A stretch of 64,000 nt of DNA from Mariniphaga sp041687215 (GCF_041687215.1 NZ_JAWLCI010000013.1:13934-77933); one strand, 5' to 3'; shown: positions 19,304 through 28,618, counted from the first letter of the stretch. Program-made: numbers and translations. The notes: generated by a model from the sequence alone, not told the origin.

Positions 19304-20395
19304 ATGAAAATCGACCTCATCGCCGGCGCACGGCCCAACTTTATGAAGATAGCGCCTATAATTGAGGCTATTAAAAAAGCACAAAACAAGGGTAAAAGTA
19401 TTAGTTTTAGATTAATACATACCGGTCAGCACTATGACAGAAATATGAGCGGTAATTTTTTTGAGCAACTGGGAATTCCCGAACCCGATGTAAACCTTGG
19501 TGCAGGAGGCGGTACACAAGCCGAACAAACCGCAGCTATTATGATTGGATATGAAAAATTACTCCTTGAGGAAAAATCAGATTTATGCCTCGTAGTTGGC
19601 GACGTAACCTCAACAATGGCCTGTGCCATAACCGCACAAAAGCTGCATGTAAAAGTGGCGCATGTGGAAGGAGGAATTCGCTCAGGGGACTGGTCCATGC
19701 CAGAAGAGATAAACCGAATGGTGACTGACAGCATTACTAATTATTTTTTTACAACTACCAATACTGCCGACGAAAATCTATTGAAATCAGGTATTTCTAA
19801 GGATTGTATTTTCAGGGTAGGCAATACCATGATTGACACTTTAATTAAACAACGCCCAAGGTTTCAAAAGCCTCCGGTTTGGAATAATTTAAAACTGGGA
19901 AAGGGCAATTACATGGTAATGACGCTACACCGTCCCGCCAATGTGGACGAAGAATCGAAACTGAAGGAATTGCTCGATGAAATAATACTTCATTCAAATG
20001 GTTTACCTTTGGTATTTCCGGTGCATCCCCGCACGTCCAAAATATTGAATGGCTTGGGCATTGCACATCCACGATTACACATGATTGAGCCTCTGGGATA
20101 TTTGGAATTTAATTATCTGGTGGAAAACAGTAAAGCGGTTATTACTGATTCAGGGGGAATTACCGAAGAAACAACAGTTATGGGAATTCCCTGTATAACG
20201 CTGCGCGATAATACCGAGCGACCGGAAACAATAACTATAGGTACAAATGAACTTATTGGAACAGATCCTGACGCAATTAAACCTGCAATGGAGAAGCTTT
20301 TTGCCGGAAAATGGAAAGAAGGCAGTATTCCCGAATTATGGGATGGACATACCGCGGAGCGAATTGTGGACATTTTATTAGATATTTTTAATTAA
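19304..20395 (+). CDS. wecB: UDP-N-acetylglucosamine 2-epimerase, non-hydrolysing
   Basis: 363 residues, the normal length. Family signatures are GARPNFMKIAPI at the N-terminus, HTGQHYDRNMSGNFFEQLG, VVGDVTSTMACAITA, HVEGGIRSGDWSMPEEINR, TLHRPANVD, VFPVHPRT, and ITDSGGITEETTVMGIPCITLRDNTERPET, which holds the catalytic Glu/His and UDP-binding residues. It interconverts UDP-GlcNAc and UDP-ManNAc in the cytoplasm. It may also act on a modified UDP-sugar such as a 2,3-diacetamido or FucNAc-pathway intermediate, as relatives in surface-glycan loci do. It sits between the bi-domain oxidoreductase and a heparinase-like gene, a common cassette order. Confidence 0.92.
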   Translation: MKIDLIAGARPNFMKIAPIIEAIKKAQNKGKSISFRLIHTGQHYDRNMSGNFFEQLGIPEPDVNLGAGGGTQAEQTAAIMIGYEKLLLEEKSDLCLVVGDVTSTMACAITAQKLHVKVAHVEGGIRSGDWSMPEEINRMVTDSITNYFFTTTNTADENLLKSGISKDCIFRVGNTMIDTLIKQRPRFQKPPVWNNLKLGKGNYMVMTLHRPANVDEESKLKELLDEIILHSNGLPLVFPVHPRTSKILNGLGIAHPRLHMIEPLGYLEFNYLVENSKAVITDSGGITEETTVMGIPCITLRDNTERPETITIGTNELIGTDPDAIKPAMEKLFAGKWKEGSIPELWDGHTAERIVDILLDIFN

Positions 20396-20468
20396 CCAAA
20401 ACGTACATAAAAAAGATACAGCGGTTAAAGTATGGTTATTCCTAACTTTTACAAACGGCAATATCATA

Positions 20469-22331
20469 ATGAAAAAACTCTTTCTTTACGTATCCACCAT
20501 TCTTAAACTCGGCATCTCTAACGTTGCCTATGTTGCCTGGTATCGGCTTACTTTAAAAACCGGGTTGCGCAAGCTTTGGTTTAAGCAGAAAAAATTCAAA
20601 TCCAAATCGGCATTTTTTTCTGAAACAACATTGAAATCTGATTATCCCGAAGAATGGAAAGCACAACTATTGGAAGATGCAAATAAAATAATTCAAGGAG
20701 AAATAAGGTATTACGCCTTTCATTGGAAAGTAATTGGAAATCCACCAAACTGGTTTATAAATCCTTTTAACGGTAAAGAATACCCAAATGTTAGCAAACA
20801 TTGGACAAAACTCGGGGATTTTAACCCGATGGTGGGTGATATAAAAAGCGTATGGGAAGCCAGTCGTTTTGAATGGGTTGTTACACTTTCGCGGGCATAT
20901 GCTGTAACAGGTGATAAAAAATATCTTAACACCCTTAATTTATGGCTGTCTGATTGGGTAGTAAAGAATCCATTTAATACTGGTCCAAACTGGAAATGTG
21001 GACAGGAAGCTAGCATCCGGGTATTTAATTTGTTCAATGCTGCTTATATATTAAATCAATATGTTCATCCATCGGAATCATTAATAGAGTTTGTTTATTC
21101 TTCTATGCAGCGCATTAGTAAAAACATTCTGTATGCTATTGCGCAGGACAATAATCATGGAACCAGTGAGGCAGCAGCTCTTTTTATGGGTGGTTTGTGG
21201 CTGCAAAAAGTAAACCCGGATAAATACCCTAAAGCAGAAAAATTTGCCCTAAAAGGTCGCTATTGGCTGGAAAACCGGGCCAATAAACTGATTTCTGATA
21301 GCGGCAGCTTTTCCCAGCACTCTGTTACTTATCACCGGATATTGCTGGATACACTCTGTTATGTAGAATTCTGGAGAAAAATCCTGGAGGGCAAAATATT
21401 TTCGCCCCGTTTTTATAGGAAAACAAAAGATGCCGTAAACTGGTTGTACAAACTCACGGATACCATTTCGGGCAATGCCCCCAATTTGGGATCCAATGAT
21501 GGCGCAATGTTTCTTAATACCCACTCTTGCCATTACCGCAATTTCAGGCCAACATTACAATTGGCTGCCATCCTTTTTTACGATACCTTCTGGTTTAATT
21601 TTGGCAAACACAACGAAGTATTATACTGGTTCAACATGAAGTTTATTGAGGTAAAGGAGGCTCCGATTAAAAACAATTTTTCAGCAAATGGTTTTGCAAT
21701 CCTACATGGAGATAATACCTGGACATTAATCCGCTGGCCCTGGTTCCGGTTTCGTCCTTCACACAATGACGTCATGCACGTGGACATATGGCACAATGGT
21801 AAAAATATTATTTGCGATTCCGGCTCCTATTCCTACAACCCGGAAAAAGAATGTGATTTCAATCTAGGTTCAGTTCATTCTCACAATACATTGAGTTTCG
21901 ACGACCGGGAACAGATGCCTGCGATCAGTCGCTTCCTTGCGGGGAACTGGTTAAAACCGGAAACTGCTGTTTTGGAAACGCTTGAAAAAACAAATGCTTC
22001 GAAATGGACAGGAAGTTATAAAGATTCTTTTGGTAACCGGCATAAACGCTCAGTTGAAATTACGGATAATAAATGGATAATCGTGGATACCCTTTCCGGA
22101 AGTTTTAATAAAGTTTTGGCAGGATATACTCTGAACACAAGTGAATGGAAATTGATGGATGGAAAAATACTAACTCCTTTTTTTGATATAGAATTACCGG
22201 TTGATACTACTGCTCAACTAAAAGATACTTTTGTTTCGGATCATTACCAGGAAAAGCACAGCTTGAAAAGGATTGAAATTGCAATTAATAAACCAGGAAT
22301 TTATACTACTTGTATAAATCTAAAAGATTAA
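20469..22331 (+). CDS. Heparinase II/III-like (alginate-lyase-fold) protein
   Basis: 620 residues. The N-terminal ~370 residues form the alpha-toroid part, with WEASRFEWVVTLSRAYAVTGD, GQEASIRVFNLF, and DNNHGTSEAAALFMGGLWL carrying the conserved Asn-His. The C-terminal part is the beta-sandwich, with RPSHNDVMHVDIWHNGK and CDSGSYSYNPEK, as in PF07940. Lyases of this fold cleave uronic-acid polysaccharides. The copies found in EPS loci near WecB and the bi-domain oxidoreductase usually have no signal peptide, and none is evident here (MKKLFLYVSTILKLG is only weakly hydrophobic). A role in trimming or modifying the nascent glycan is an inference. Confidence 0.82.
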   Translation: MKKLFLYVSTILKLGISNVAYVAWYRLTLKTGLRKLWFKQKKFKSKSAFFSETTLKSDYPEEWKAQLLEDANKIIQGEIRYYAFHWKVIGNPPNWFINPFNGKEYPNVSKHWTKLGDFNPMVGDIKSVWEASRFEWVVTLSRAYAVTGDKKYLNTLNLWLSDWVVKNPFNTGPNWKCGQEASIRVFNLFNAAYILNQYVHPSESLIEFVYSSMQRISKNILYAIAQDNNHGTSEAAALFMGGLWLQKVNPDKYPKAEKFALKGRYWLENRANKLISDSGSFSQHSVTYHRILLDTLCYVEFWRKILEGKIFSPRFYRKTKDAVNWLYKLTDTISGNAPNLGSNDGAMFLNTHSCHYRNFRPTLQLAAILFYDTFWFNFGKHNEVLYWFNMKFIEVKEAPIKNNFSANGFAILHGDNTWTLIRWPWFRFRPSHNDVMHVDIWHNGKNIICDSGSYSYNPEKECDFNLGSVHSHNTLSFDDREQMPAISRFLAGNWLKPETAVLETLEKTNASKWTGSYKDSFGNRHKRSVEITDNKWIIVDTLSGSFNKVLAGYTLNTSEWKLMDGKILTPFFDIELPVDTTAQLKDTFVSDHYQEKHSLKRIEIAINKPGIYTTCINLKD

Positions 22332-22350
22332 TTAACGGATAAATAATCAT

Positions 22351-23577
22351 ATGAAAATACTTTACTTCCATCAAAATTTTACTCTTCCTACTCAGGCAGG
22401 TGGAACCCGTTCTTATGAAATGGCCCGGAAATTATTGGAACGAGGCCATGAGGTTATTATGGTAAGCGGCGGAAAAGAAAAAATTAATTTCAAGCCAACC
22501 AATATTTCCGGTGTGTCGAGAGGTTTTTTTGATGGGATTGATGTCATTCAAATTGAGGCGCCCTATTCCAATAAAGATGGAATTGCAAAAAGAACAATGA
22601 TTTTTCTAAAGTTTGCATATAGGGGAATACAAATTGCTTTAAAAGAAGATTATGATTTGCTTTTTGCCACATCGACGCCTTTGACAGCAGGTATTCCAGG
22701 CATATTTTCTAAATGGTTCAGAAAAAGAAAATTTATCTTTGAAGTAAGAGACTTATGGCCGGAACTGCCCAAAGCATTGGGAATGAAAAATCCTTTTTTA
22801 TTATGGGGTATGAGCCTGCTCGAATGGTTAAGCTACCGGAAAGCGGATGCCTGTATTGGCCTGTCACCGGGTATTTGCGAAGGTATTGCCAAAAGGAGTT
22901 CAAAAAATAAACGAATTACACTCGTGCCAAATGGGTGCGATTTGGATATTTTTCAACCAGGAAAAAGGAGAGATTTAAAACTACCGGGAATAAAACCCAA
23001 TGACACAGTAGCTGTTTTCACTGGCGCACACGGCGTGGCAAATGGGTTGGATGCAGTTTTAGATGCTGCATCGGAACTAAAAAACAGAAAACGGACAGAT
23101 ATTGTCTTTGTTTTTATTGGTGATGGAAAGATGAAACCTGCTTTAATGGAAAGAGCTGAAAAAGAAGGGCTTGCTAACTGTCGTTTTTTCGATTCTGTGC
23201 CCAAAACAGAATTAAACAAAATAGTTTCAAGTGCTGATATTGGATTGATGATACTTGCCAATGTGCCTGCATTCTACTATGGTACTTCCCCAAATAAATT
23301 CTTTGATTATCTGTCTTCAGGCCTGCCTGTATTAAATAATTACCCGGGTTGGCTGGCTGATTTGATCCGGGAAAATCACTGTGGGGTTGTAACTGAACCG
23401 GATGATGCAAAATCATTTGCAGAAGGATTAATCTTCCTTGCCGATAATCCGGAACAAAGAAAAAAATTTGGATTAAATGCCCGAAAACTGGCTGAAAATT
23501 CATTTACAAGAAATGACCTGGCAAACAAATTTGTTGATTTTATTGAAAGTGTTTATGATGTCAAAACATCCAAGTAA
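22351..23577 (+). CDS. Glycosyltransferase GT4, WbuB/WcaI-like
   Basis: 408 residues. The start KILYFHQNFTLPTQAGGTRSYEMARKLLERGHEV matches the WbuB group, L-FucNAc-type transferases. ATSTPLTAGIPGIFSKW, FEVRDLWPELPKALG, and FTGAHGVANGLDAVLDAA with ANVPAFYYGTSPNKFFDYLSSGLPV complete the signature. In other loci the WbuB partner adds an amino-deoxy sugar to the first undecaprenyl-linked sugar. That fits the nearby initiating phosphosugar transferase and the UDP-sugar epimerase. It lies 20 bases after the heparinase gene, in the same presumed operon. Confidence 0.85.
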   Translation: MKILYFHQNFTLPTQAGGTRSYEMARKLLERGHEVIMVSGGKEKINFKPTNISGVSRGFFDGIDVIQIEAPYSNKDGIAKRTMIFLKFAYRGIQIALKEDYDLLFATSTPLTAGIPGIFSKWFRKRKFIFEVRDLWPELPKALGMKNPFLLWGMSLLEWLSYRKADACIGLSPGICEGIAKRSSKNKRITLVPNGCDLDIFQPGKRRDLKLPGIKPNDTVAVFTGAHGVANGLDAVLDAASELKNRKRTDIVFVFIGDGKMKPALMERAEKEGLANCRFFDSVPKTELNKIVSSADIGLMILANVPAFYYGTSPNKFFDYLSSGLPVLNNYPGWLADLIRENHCGVVTEPDDAKSFAEGLIFLADNPEQRKKFGLNARKLAENSFTRNDLANKFVDFIESVYDVKTSK

Positions 23578-23682
23578 AAAAATGTTATAAAATGGATGAT
23601 TGAAAAATCAGCTCACTTTAACAACAAATTTTAGTTTTAAGGTGAAAATAACACAATTAAAAAAAATACCATCATCCAAATC

Positions 23683-23846
23683 ATGTATAAAAAAATTTTT
23701 AAACGTTTTTTTGACTTTCTGATTGCCTTTACCGGGATCATCGTCATCAGCCCGTTGTTTATCCTCCTCACCTTCTTTTTATCTGTTGCCAATCAGGGGC
23801 AGGCGTATTTTTTACCCAAAAAAGCTGGAGAAAAATGAAAAAATAC
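23683..23846 (+). pseudogene. Truncated copy of the initiating sugar-phosphate transferase
   Basis: ATG 23683 begins a sequence nearly identical over ~150 bases to the start of the intact gene at 26003. Both encode FKRFFDFLIAFTGIIVISP. Loss of one G (GGGGC against GGGGGC) near 23797 shifts the frame, and the reading ends at TGA 23836-23838. Similarity fades by ~23846, leaving only the membrane-helix part. The intact copy lies 2.3 kb downstream, with the ATP-grasp/SDR gene between them. The remaining part of 23578-23942 shows nothing else. Confidence 0.85.
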
Positions 23847-23942
23847 GTTTTCAATCTTGTTGAAAGTGTTTAAAAGTGAAAGTATAAGTCAGGAAAATGG
23901 GAGCTTTTAATAAGGAAGTAGCTCATTTAATAAATCATAAAT

Positions 23943-25955
23943 ATGGAGTATGGGACATATAATATTGGTATTACATGTATTGGCAGCGGCATTGGTCAAT
24001 CCATAATAAATTCATTAAAATTATCAAGATTACCTTTTAAAACATTTGGAATAGGCGATAATCCTTTTGCGTATGGATCGTATGACTGTGACTACCAAAT
24101 ACGTACAAAAAAAATCCATGACGATAATTATATTGCTAGTATAATAGATATATGTAAAAGGAATAAAATTGATTTGGTTATCCCAGCCCTCGATGACGAA
24201 TTACAATTATTCTCCAAAAACACAAAAAATTTTCAAAAAGCAGGAATTAAAACGATTATTTCAGGAACTGAATTTATAGCTGCTTGCCGCGATAAAGAGC
24301 GTATGAATACTGAATTTGGCAGTATTGCAAATGTTTTTGTTAAAAATTATAATAAACAAACTATTGAGGAGGCTGTAAGGACAGAAAAATTAAAATTCCC
24401 AATTATTGCCAAACCGCGTGGTGGTTCCGGATCTCAAGGTATTGAAATTATAAATTCAGAAGATGACTTGTATAAAATACCGGAAAATTCTATTTTACAG
24501 GAACTCGCAATACCTGGGAAAGATGATCCAAATTATGATTTTTATTTGTCGCAGATTGGGGAAAAAATAAACCCTCAGGTGTCTGAGGTCTCTATACAGC
24601 TGGTATACTCCAATTTGGGAAAATTATTAGGCCGAATGTCCACTTATAATAAATTAAAAGATGGAATTCCAATTGAAATTGTTTCATACGAAAATAAATA
24701 TATTTGGAGTATTGTCGATAAACTTACACCTGCCTTTTTGAAAATGGGATTAAAAGGTCCGCTCAATATTCAGGGGAGGTTAACCGATAATGGATTTAAA
24801 ATTTTTGAAATGAATCCGCGATTTACAGGGATTACCGGGCTGCGTGCATTAATGGGATTCAATGAGGTGGAATCGTGTGTAAAAGAATGGCTGGGTATCA
24901 ACAGTGGAAAAAACCAATTAACTTTTAATTCCAATCGTTTTGGTACCAGGCAAGTGGCAGACAAAGTGATATCACTTGATAGAAATATTGAAATCCAAAA
25001 ACTTTATAAAAAATTAAATAATGTCGGTTCGCTAAATAGAAAAACAGTACTTATCACCGGAGCCAGTGGTTATCTGGGGCAAAACTTAATCGATCAATTA
25101 ATCCAACAAAATGAGTTTGATATTTGGGTGTTCGGTAGGGTAAAAAGCAAAACGGAAGGGTTATTCAAAGAGAAGGTTGAAAAAATTATTGATAGTGGTG
25201 ATTTGCAAAATGGAAGAGTAAACCTCGGCAATGTAGATATTTTATTACATCTTGGTTTTAAACGGCCTCATGGAACCCACCAGCAAATAGCTGAAAGTTT
25301 AAAATTTACAAATGAACTTTTTACCATGGCAGTTAAAAGCCAAATCCCAGCCATCATTAATATTTCCAGTCAGAGTGTTTATGGATTAAAAAACGATCCT
25401 CCCTGGTCGGAAGAAAAAACACCCGTTGCCCCTCAAATGGTTTATGCACAGGCAAAATATGCAACTGAACTGATGCTTGAATCATTTGGCAAATTACAAA
25501 ATACACTTAAATACAGCTCTATCAGGTTGGGAACTCTTGCAGGAGGAGCTAAGGGACTTATTGAGGTTGATCTTTATTCGAAATTTGCACGTCAGGCAAT
25601 AGAAAGGAAACAAATTCAGCTTATAGGTGGCAGGCAAATTCTGGAACGCTTTGATATTCGCGATGCGGTGGACGCCATTATTACGATGCTTAAAACAAAC
25701 CCGGAAGACTGGAAACCTGTATATAATTTAAGTTCCGGGCAAACATCAACATTATATGATATTGCAGTGAAAACGATTAATATTGCCTTTGCCTGTAATG
25801 GTGGGCTAAAATCTGAAATTCAGGTTGAAAATAAACAGGTGGATATGAAATTTGGTATGGACAGTTCTCTTTTCTTTAGTGACATGAAATGGAAACCTAA
25901 ATATACCGTTGAAGATACGATTGAATCATTAATCAGGTATTTTCAAAATGAATAG
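23943..25955 (+). CDS. ATP-grasp ligase fused to NAD-dependent epimerase (SDR)
   Basis: 670 residues in two parts. Residues ~1-335 resemble CarB/PylC-type ATP-grasp proteins: a Rossmann-like preATP part (ITCIGSGIGQSIINSL), VIPALDDELQLF, FPIIAKPRGGSGSQGI for the ATP loop, and FEMNPRFTGITGLRALMGFNE for the metal-binding Glu/Asn. Residues ~360-670 form an extended SDR: LITGASGYLGQNLIDQL, INISSQSVYG, and YAQAK as the Tyr-x3-Lys pair. The second half probably makes or reduces an NDP-sugar for the transferase downstream. The first half could form an amide on a sugar or small acid. The fusion is unusual, and the flanking duplicated transferase sequence suggests it arrived as a cassette. Confidence 0.78.
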   Translation: MEYGTYNIGITCIGSGIGQSIINSLKLSRLPFKTFGIGDNPFAYGSYDCDYQIRTKKIHDDNYIASIIDICKRNKIDLVIPALDDELQLFSKNTKNFQKAGIKTIISGTEFIAACRDKERMNTEFGSIANVFVKNYNKQTIEEAVRTEKLKFPIIAKPRGGSGSQGIEIINSEDDLYKIPENSILQELAIPGKDDPNYDFYLSQIGEKINPQVSEVSIQLVYSNLGKLLGRMSTYNKLKDGIPIEIVSYENKYIWSIVDKLTPAFLKMGLKGPLNIQGRLTDNGFKIFEMNPRFTGITGLRALMGFNEVESCVKEWLGINSGKNQLTFNSNRFGTRQVADKVISLDRNIEIQKLYKKLNNVGSLNRKTVLITGASGYLGQNLIDQLIQQNEFDIWVFGRVKSKTEGLFKEKVEKIIDSGDLQNGRVNLGNVDILLHLGFKRPHGTHQQIAESLKFTNELFTMAVKSQIPAIINISSQSVYGLKNDPPWSEEKTPVAPQMVYAQAKYATELMLESFGKLQNTLKYSSIRLGTLAGGAKGLIEVDLYSKFARQAIERKQIQLIGGRQILERFDIRDAVDAIITMLKTNPEDWKPVYNLSSGQTSTLYDIAVKTINIAFACNGGLKSEIQVENKQVDMKFGMDSSLFFSDMKWKPKYTVEDTIESLIRYFQNE

Positions 25956-26002
25956 ATTAATCCGTGCAATAAATGACAAAACAATTTACTACTCTTCGAA
26001 AC

Positions 26003-26611
26003 ATGTACAAACAATTTTTCAAACGGTTCTTCGACTTTCTGATTGCCTTTACCGGGATCATCGTCATCAGCCCGCTGTTTATCCTCCTCATCCTCATTTT
26101 ATCTGTTGCCAATCAGGGGGCAGGCGTATTTTTCACCCAAAAGCGGCCGGGAAAAAATGAAAAAATATTCCGTGTGGTGAAGTTTAAAACAATGACGGAT
26201 GAGAAAGACAAAAACGGGAACCTGCTTCCGGAGTCTCAACGTTTAACCAAAACCGGACGCTTTATACGACAAACTTCCCTTGATGAGATACCCCAACTGA
26301 TTAATGTACTGAAGGGAGATATGTCGTTGATTGGACCGCGCCCGTTGTTGATTGAATATTTGCCATTGTACAACAAACAACAGGCACGCCGGCATGAAGT
26401 TCGTCCCGGTATTACAGGTTGGGCTCAGGTAAACGGAAGGAATGCCATTTCGTGGGAACAAAAATTTACGTATGATGTTTGGTATGTAGATAATTTGTCA
26501 TTCCTTTTAGATTTAAAAGTATTATTCTTAACATTATACAAAGTGATTAAAAGATCCGATATTTACATGAAAGATAATTTAATAATGGAAAAATTCAATG
26601 GTAAAAACTAA
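26003..26611 (+). CDS. Initiating undecaprenyl-phosphate sugar-phosphate transferase (PglC-like)
   Basis: ~202 residues from ATG 26003. This start is preferred over ATG 25973 because the truncated duplicate at 23683 begins at the same codon. One re-entrant N-terminal helix (DFLIAFTGIIVISPLFILL) is followed by the monotopic phosphosugar-transferase core: FRVVKFKTM, TSLDEIPQLINVLKGDMSLIGPRP with the Asp-Glu catalytic pair, and RHEVRPGITGWAQVNGRN. It transfers a sugar-1-phosphate from a UDP-sugar to undecaprenyl phosphate and so starts the repeat unit. It overlaps the following NeuD-like gene by 14 bases, typical of PglC/PglD-like pairs. Confidence 0.9.
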   Translation: MYKQFFKRFFDFLIAFTGIIVISPLFILLILILSVANQGAGVFFTQKRPGKNEKIFRVVKFKTMTDEKDKNGNLLPESQRLTKTGRFIRQTSLDEIPQLINVLKGDMSLIGPRPLLIEYLPLYNKQQARRHEVRPGITGWAQVNGRNAISWEQKFTYDVWYVDNLSFLLDLKVLFLTLYKVIKRSDIYMKDNLIMEKFNGKN

Positions 26612-27245
26612 AAAAGCAATAATTGTTAGCGCTGGAACCTATGCGCAGGTTTATTCTGAGTATTTATCTGCAGAATACAAAATATTAGGTTACTTTGATG
26701 ATGATAAAAAGTTAAAAGGAAATGTAATAAATGGAATAAAAGTATTAGGTCATTTGAATGAACTGGATAGTTTTATGGCAAATGATTTATCTATTTCCAT
26801 TTTTGTTCCTTTAGGCGATAATGAAATGAGGTATCGATTGTTAAAAAAGTATAAAATGAAAGGATATTTAATCCCTTCATTTATAAGTAAAGATACCATA
26901 ATACATGAATCAGTTAAAATAGGTGAAGCTGTATATATCTTACCTGGTACAAATATAATGCCGTTAACAACAATTGGAGATTATACGATGATTTCTATGG
27001 GTGTTAACATTGCTCATCATAATACAATTGGTAAAGCATGCTTTTTCAGTCTGGGGAATAATGTTGGTGCATCTATTGAAATTGGGCGCAACGTTTTTTT
27101 TGGAATAGCATCAACAATTATGACAGGGGTAAAAAAAATAGGAGATAATAGCCTTATAGGAGCTGGTGCAGTTATAATAAAAAATGTAAATGAAGGAGAA
27201 ACTGTTGTCGGAAACCCGGGGCGAGTGATAAAAGTTGTCAAATAA
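26598..27245 (+). CDS. NeuD/PglD-like sugar acyltransferase
   Basis: 215 residues. The N-terminal Rossmann-like part reads KAIIVSAGTYAQVYSEYL and GYFDDDKKLKG. A left-handed beta-helix follows, with GEAVYILPGTNIMPLTTIG, IGKACFFSLGNN, and IGAGAVIIKNVNEGETVVGNPGRV. This family N- or O-acylates amino sugars, as PglD does with UDP-4-amino sugars or NeuD with sialic acid. It overlaps the initiating transferase gene by 14 bases, so it probably modifies the first sugar or its nucleotide precursor. The loop that would hold the catalytic His is around MGVNIAHHNTIG, with His-His visible. Confidence 0.85.
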   Translation: MVKTKKAIIVSAGTYAQVYSEYLSAEYKILGYFDDDKKLKGNVINGIKVLGHLNELDSFMANDLSISIFVPLGDNEMRYRLLKKYKMKGYLIPSFISKDTIIHESVKIGEAVYILPGTNIMPLTTIGDYTMISMGVNIAHHNTIGKACFFSLGNNVGASIEIGRNVFFGIASTIMTGVKKIGDNSLIGAGAVIIKNVNEGETVVGNPGRVIKVVK

Positions 27246-27407
27246 ACATATTGAATCAGTCATTAGAAGTTAAAAATTAAAAAGTTATTTGATGATTATA
27301 TCAGTTAAAAGTTTTTTCACAGCTTAAAGCATTAATAAATCATCAAACCATTTATAAATCACAAATTGGTGCATGGTTCCATAACAAAAAAGTTTTTGGA
27401 ATTGGTA

Positions 27408-27512
27408 TGGGTTCGTTGGGACAGCAAAAAGCAAGTGCCCAAAGTACATTTTGTTGAACATCATCTTAGTCATGCTTTGGGAAGTTTTTTTTCTCCTTAT
27501 TGTAAGCTTTAA
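27408..27512 (+). pseudogene. Carbamoyltransferase (NodU/CmcH-type) remnant
   Basis: One frame reads VPKVHFVEHHLSHALGSFF and stops at 27510-27512. Carbamoyltransferases of the NodU/CmcH family carry a VEHHLSHAASAF motif with the metal-binding histidines, so this short piece is recognisable, but no more of the gene survives nearby. It lies in the 326-base gap 27246-27571, which otherwise shows nothing. It suggests an earlier carbamoyl decoration in this locus. Confidence 0.55.
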
Positions 27513-27571
27513 CCGAGGAAACATAAATGGAACGAATGCAGATTGAAAAGAATATCAGAAAAACACATTAA

Positions 27572-28600
27572 ATGAGTAAGTTTTTAGTTATTAATGTTAA
27601 CGATTCCAGGTGGAATGATATCGTTTTTAACGCTTTACAGTATGATTTTTATCATACACAATCGTATCATTTACTTGATAAAGAAAACGAAGCTGTATTG
27701 TTTGTTTATTATTTTGATGATAATTTTATAGCTATTCCATTGGTCATTCGTTCAATACCTGGCAGTGATTTGAAGGATTGCACTTCTGTTTACGGGTATT
27801 GCGGGCCGGTAAGTAATATTAAATTTAATGATTTACCCTCTGAAGCGATCAAACAGTTTAACAAAAGGTTGAATTCGTTTTTTATGGAAAGGAAAATAGT
27901 TTCTTCTTTTTCAAGACTACACCCGATGTTTCCGTTTCAGGAAATCATTTTTAAAGATTATGGTGAGGTAATTCCCATAAACAAGACCGTTGCAATAAAT
28001 CTGAATCAATCTATTGACTTACAAAGGTCTGAGTACAATAAAACCACCAAATTGCACATCAACAGAGCTTTAAAAAATGGTATTTTAATAAGAAAAACAT
28101 CAGCCTTTGAAGATTTGGAAAGTTTTATTGCTATTTATTATAAGAATATGCAACGTGTAAATGCAAATCCCAGTTACTACTTTTCACTTGATTATTTTCG
28201 TAATTTAATCAATGCAACCGACTTTAATTCAGTATTGTTTGTTGCCGAAGCGGATGATGAAATTATCGCTGGTGGTATTTTTACTATTTGTAATGGTATT
28301 ATGCAATATCATCTTGGAGGAACCAAAAATGAGATGCTAAAATTCAGTCCGTTGAAATTATTAATTGATAGTGCCCGAATTTATGCGAATGAAATGGGAT
28401 GCAATTATTGTCATCTTGGCGGTGGTTATAGTGGAGCAAATGACTCGCTATTAAAATTTAAAGCGGGTTTCTCAAAAGATTTTTTTGAGTTTAAAGTATG
28501 GCGAAAAATTATTAACCTGCATGCTTACAATGAACTAATTGCCAGTAAGTTTGGTGATAAAATTCCAAACGCTGATTATTTTCCGCTTTATAGATTTTAA
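27572..28600 (+). CDS. FemAB-like/GNAT aminoacyl or acyl transferase
   Basis: 342 residues with the two-half GNAT architecture of FemAB-like proteins. The first half has YDFYHTQSYHLLDKE and YGYCGPVSN. The second half has LFVAEADDEIIAGGIFTICNGIMQYHLGGTKNE and SPLKLLIDSARIYANEMGCNYCHLGG, close to the MQYHLGGT...L..W/LI block of the family. Classical FemAB enzymes add amino acids from tRNA to peptidoglycan bridges. Relatives in polysaccharide loci probably add an acyl or aminoacyl group to a sugar amine. It is directly followed by an ATP-grasp ligase, so the pair may decorate the glycan with an amino acid. Confidence 0.7.
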   Translation: MSKFLVINVNDSRWNDIVFNALQYDFYHTQSYHLLDKENEAVLFVYYFDDNFIAIPLVIRSIPGSDLKDCTSVYGYCGPVSNIKFNDLPSEAIKQFNKRLNSFFMERKIVSSFSRLHPMFPFQEIIFKDYGEVIPINKTVAINLNQSIDLQRSEYNKTTKLHINRALKNGILIRKTSAFEDLESFIAIYYKNMQRVNANPSYYFSLDYFRNLINATDFNSVLFVAEADDEIIAGGIFTICNGIMQYHLGGTKNEMLKFSPLKLLIDSARIYANEMGCNYCHLGGGYSGANDSLLKFKAGFSKDFFEFKVWRKIINLHAYNELIASKFGDKIPNADYFPLYRF

Positions 28601-28618
28601 CTGAAATTATAAACTAAA

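Noticed and set aside
25948..26160. 70-codon frame overlapping the initiating transferase start
   Set aside because: It is a different frame of the same DNA and has no recognisable protein pattern.
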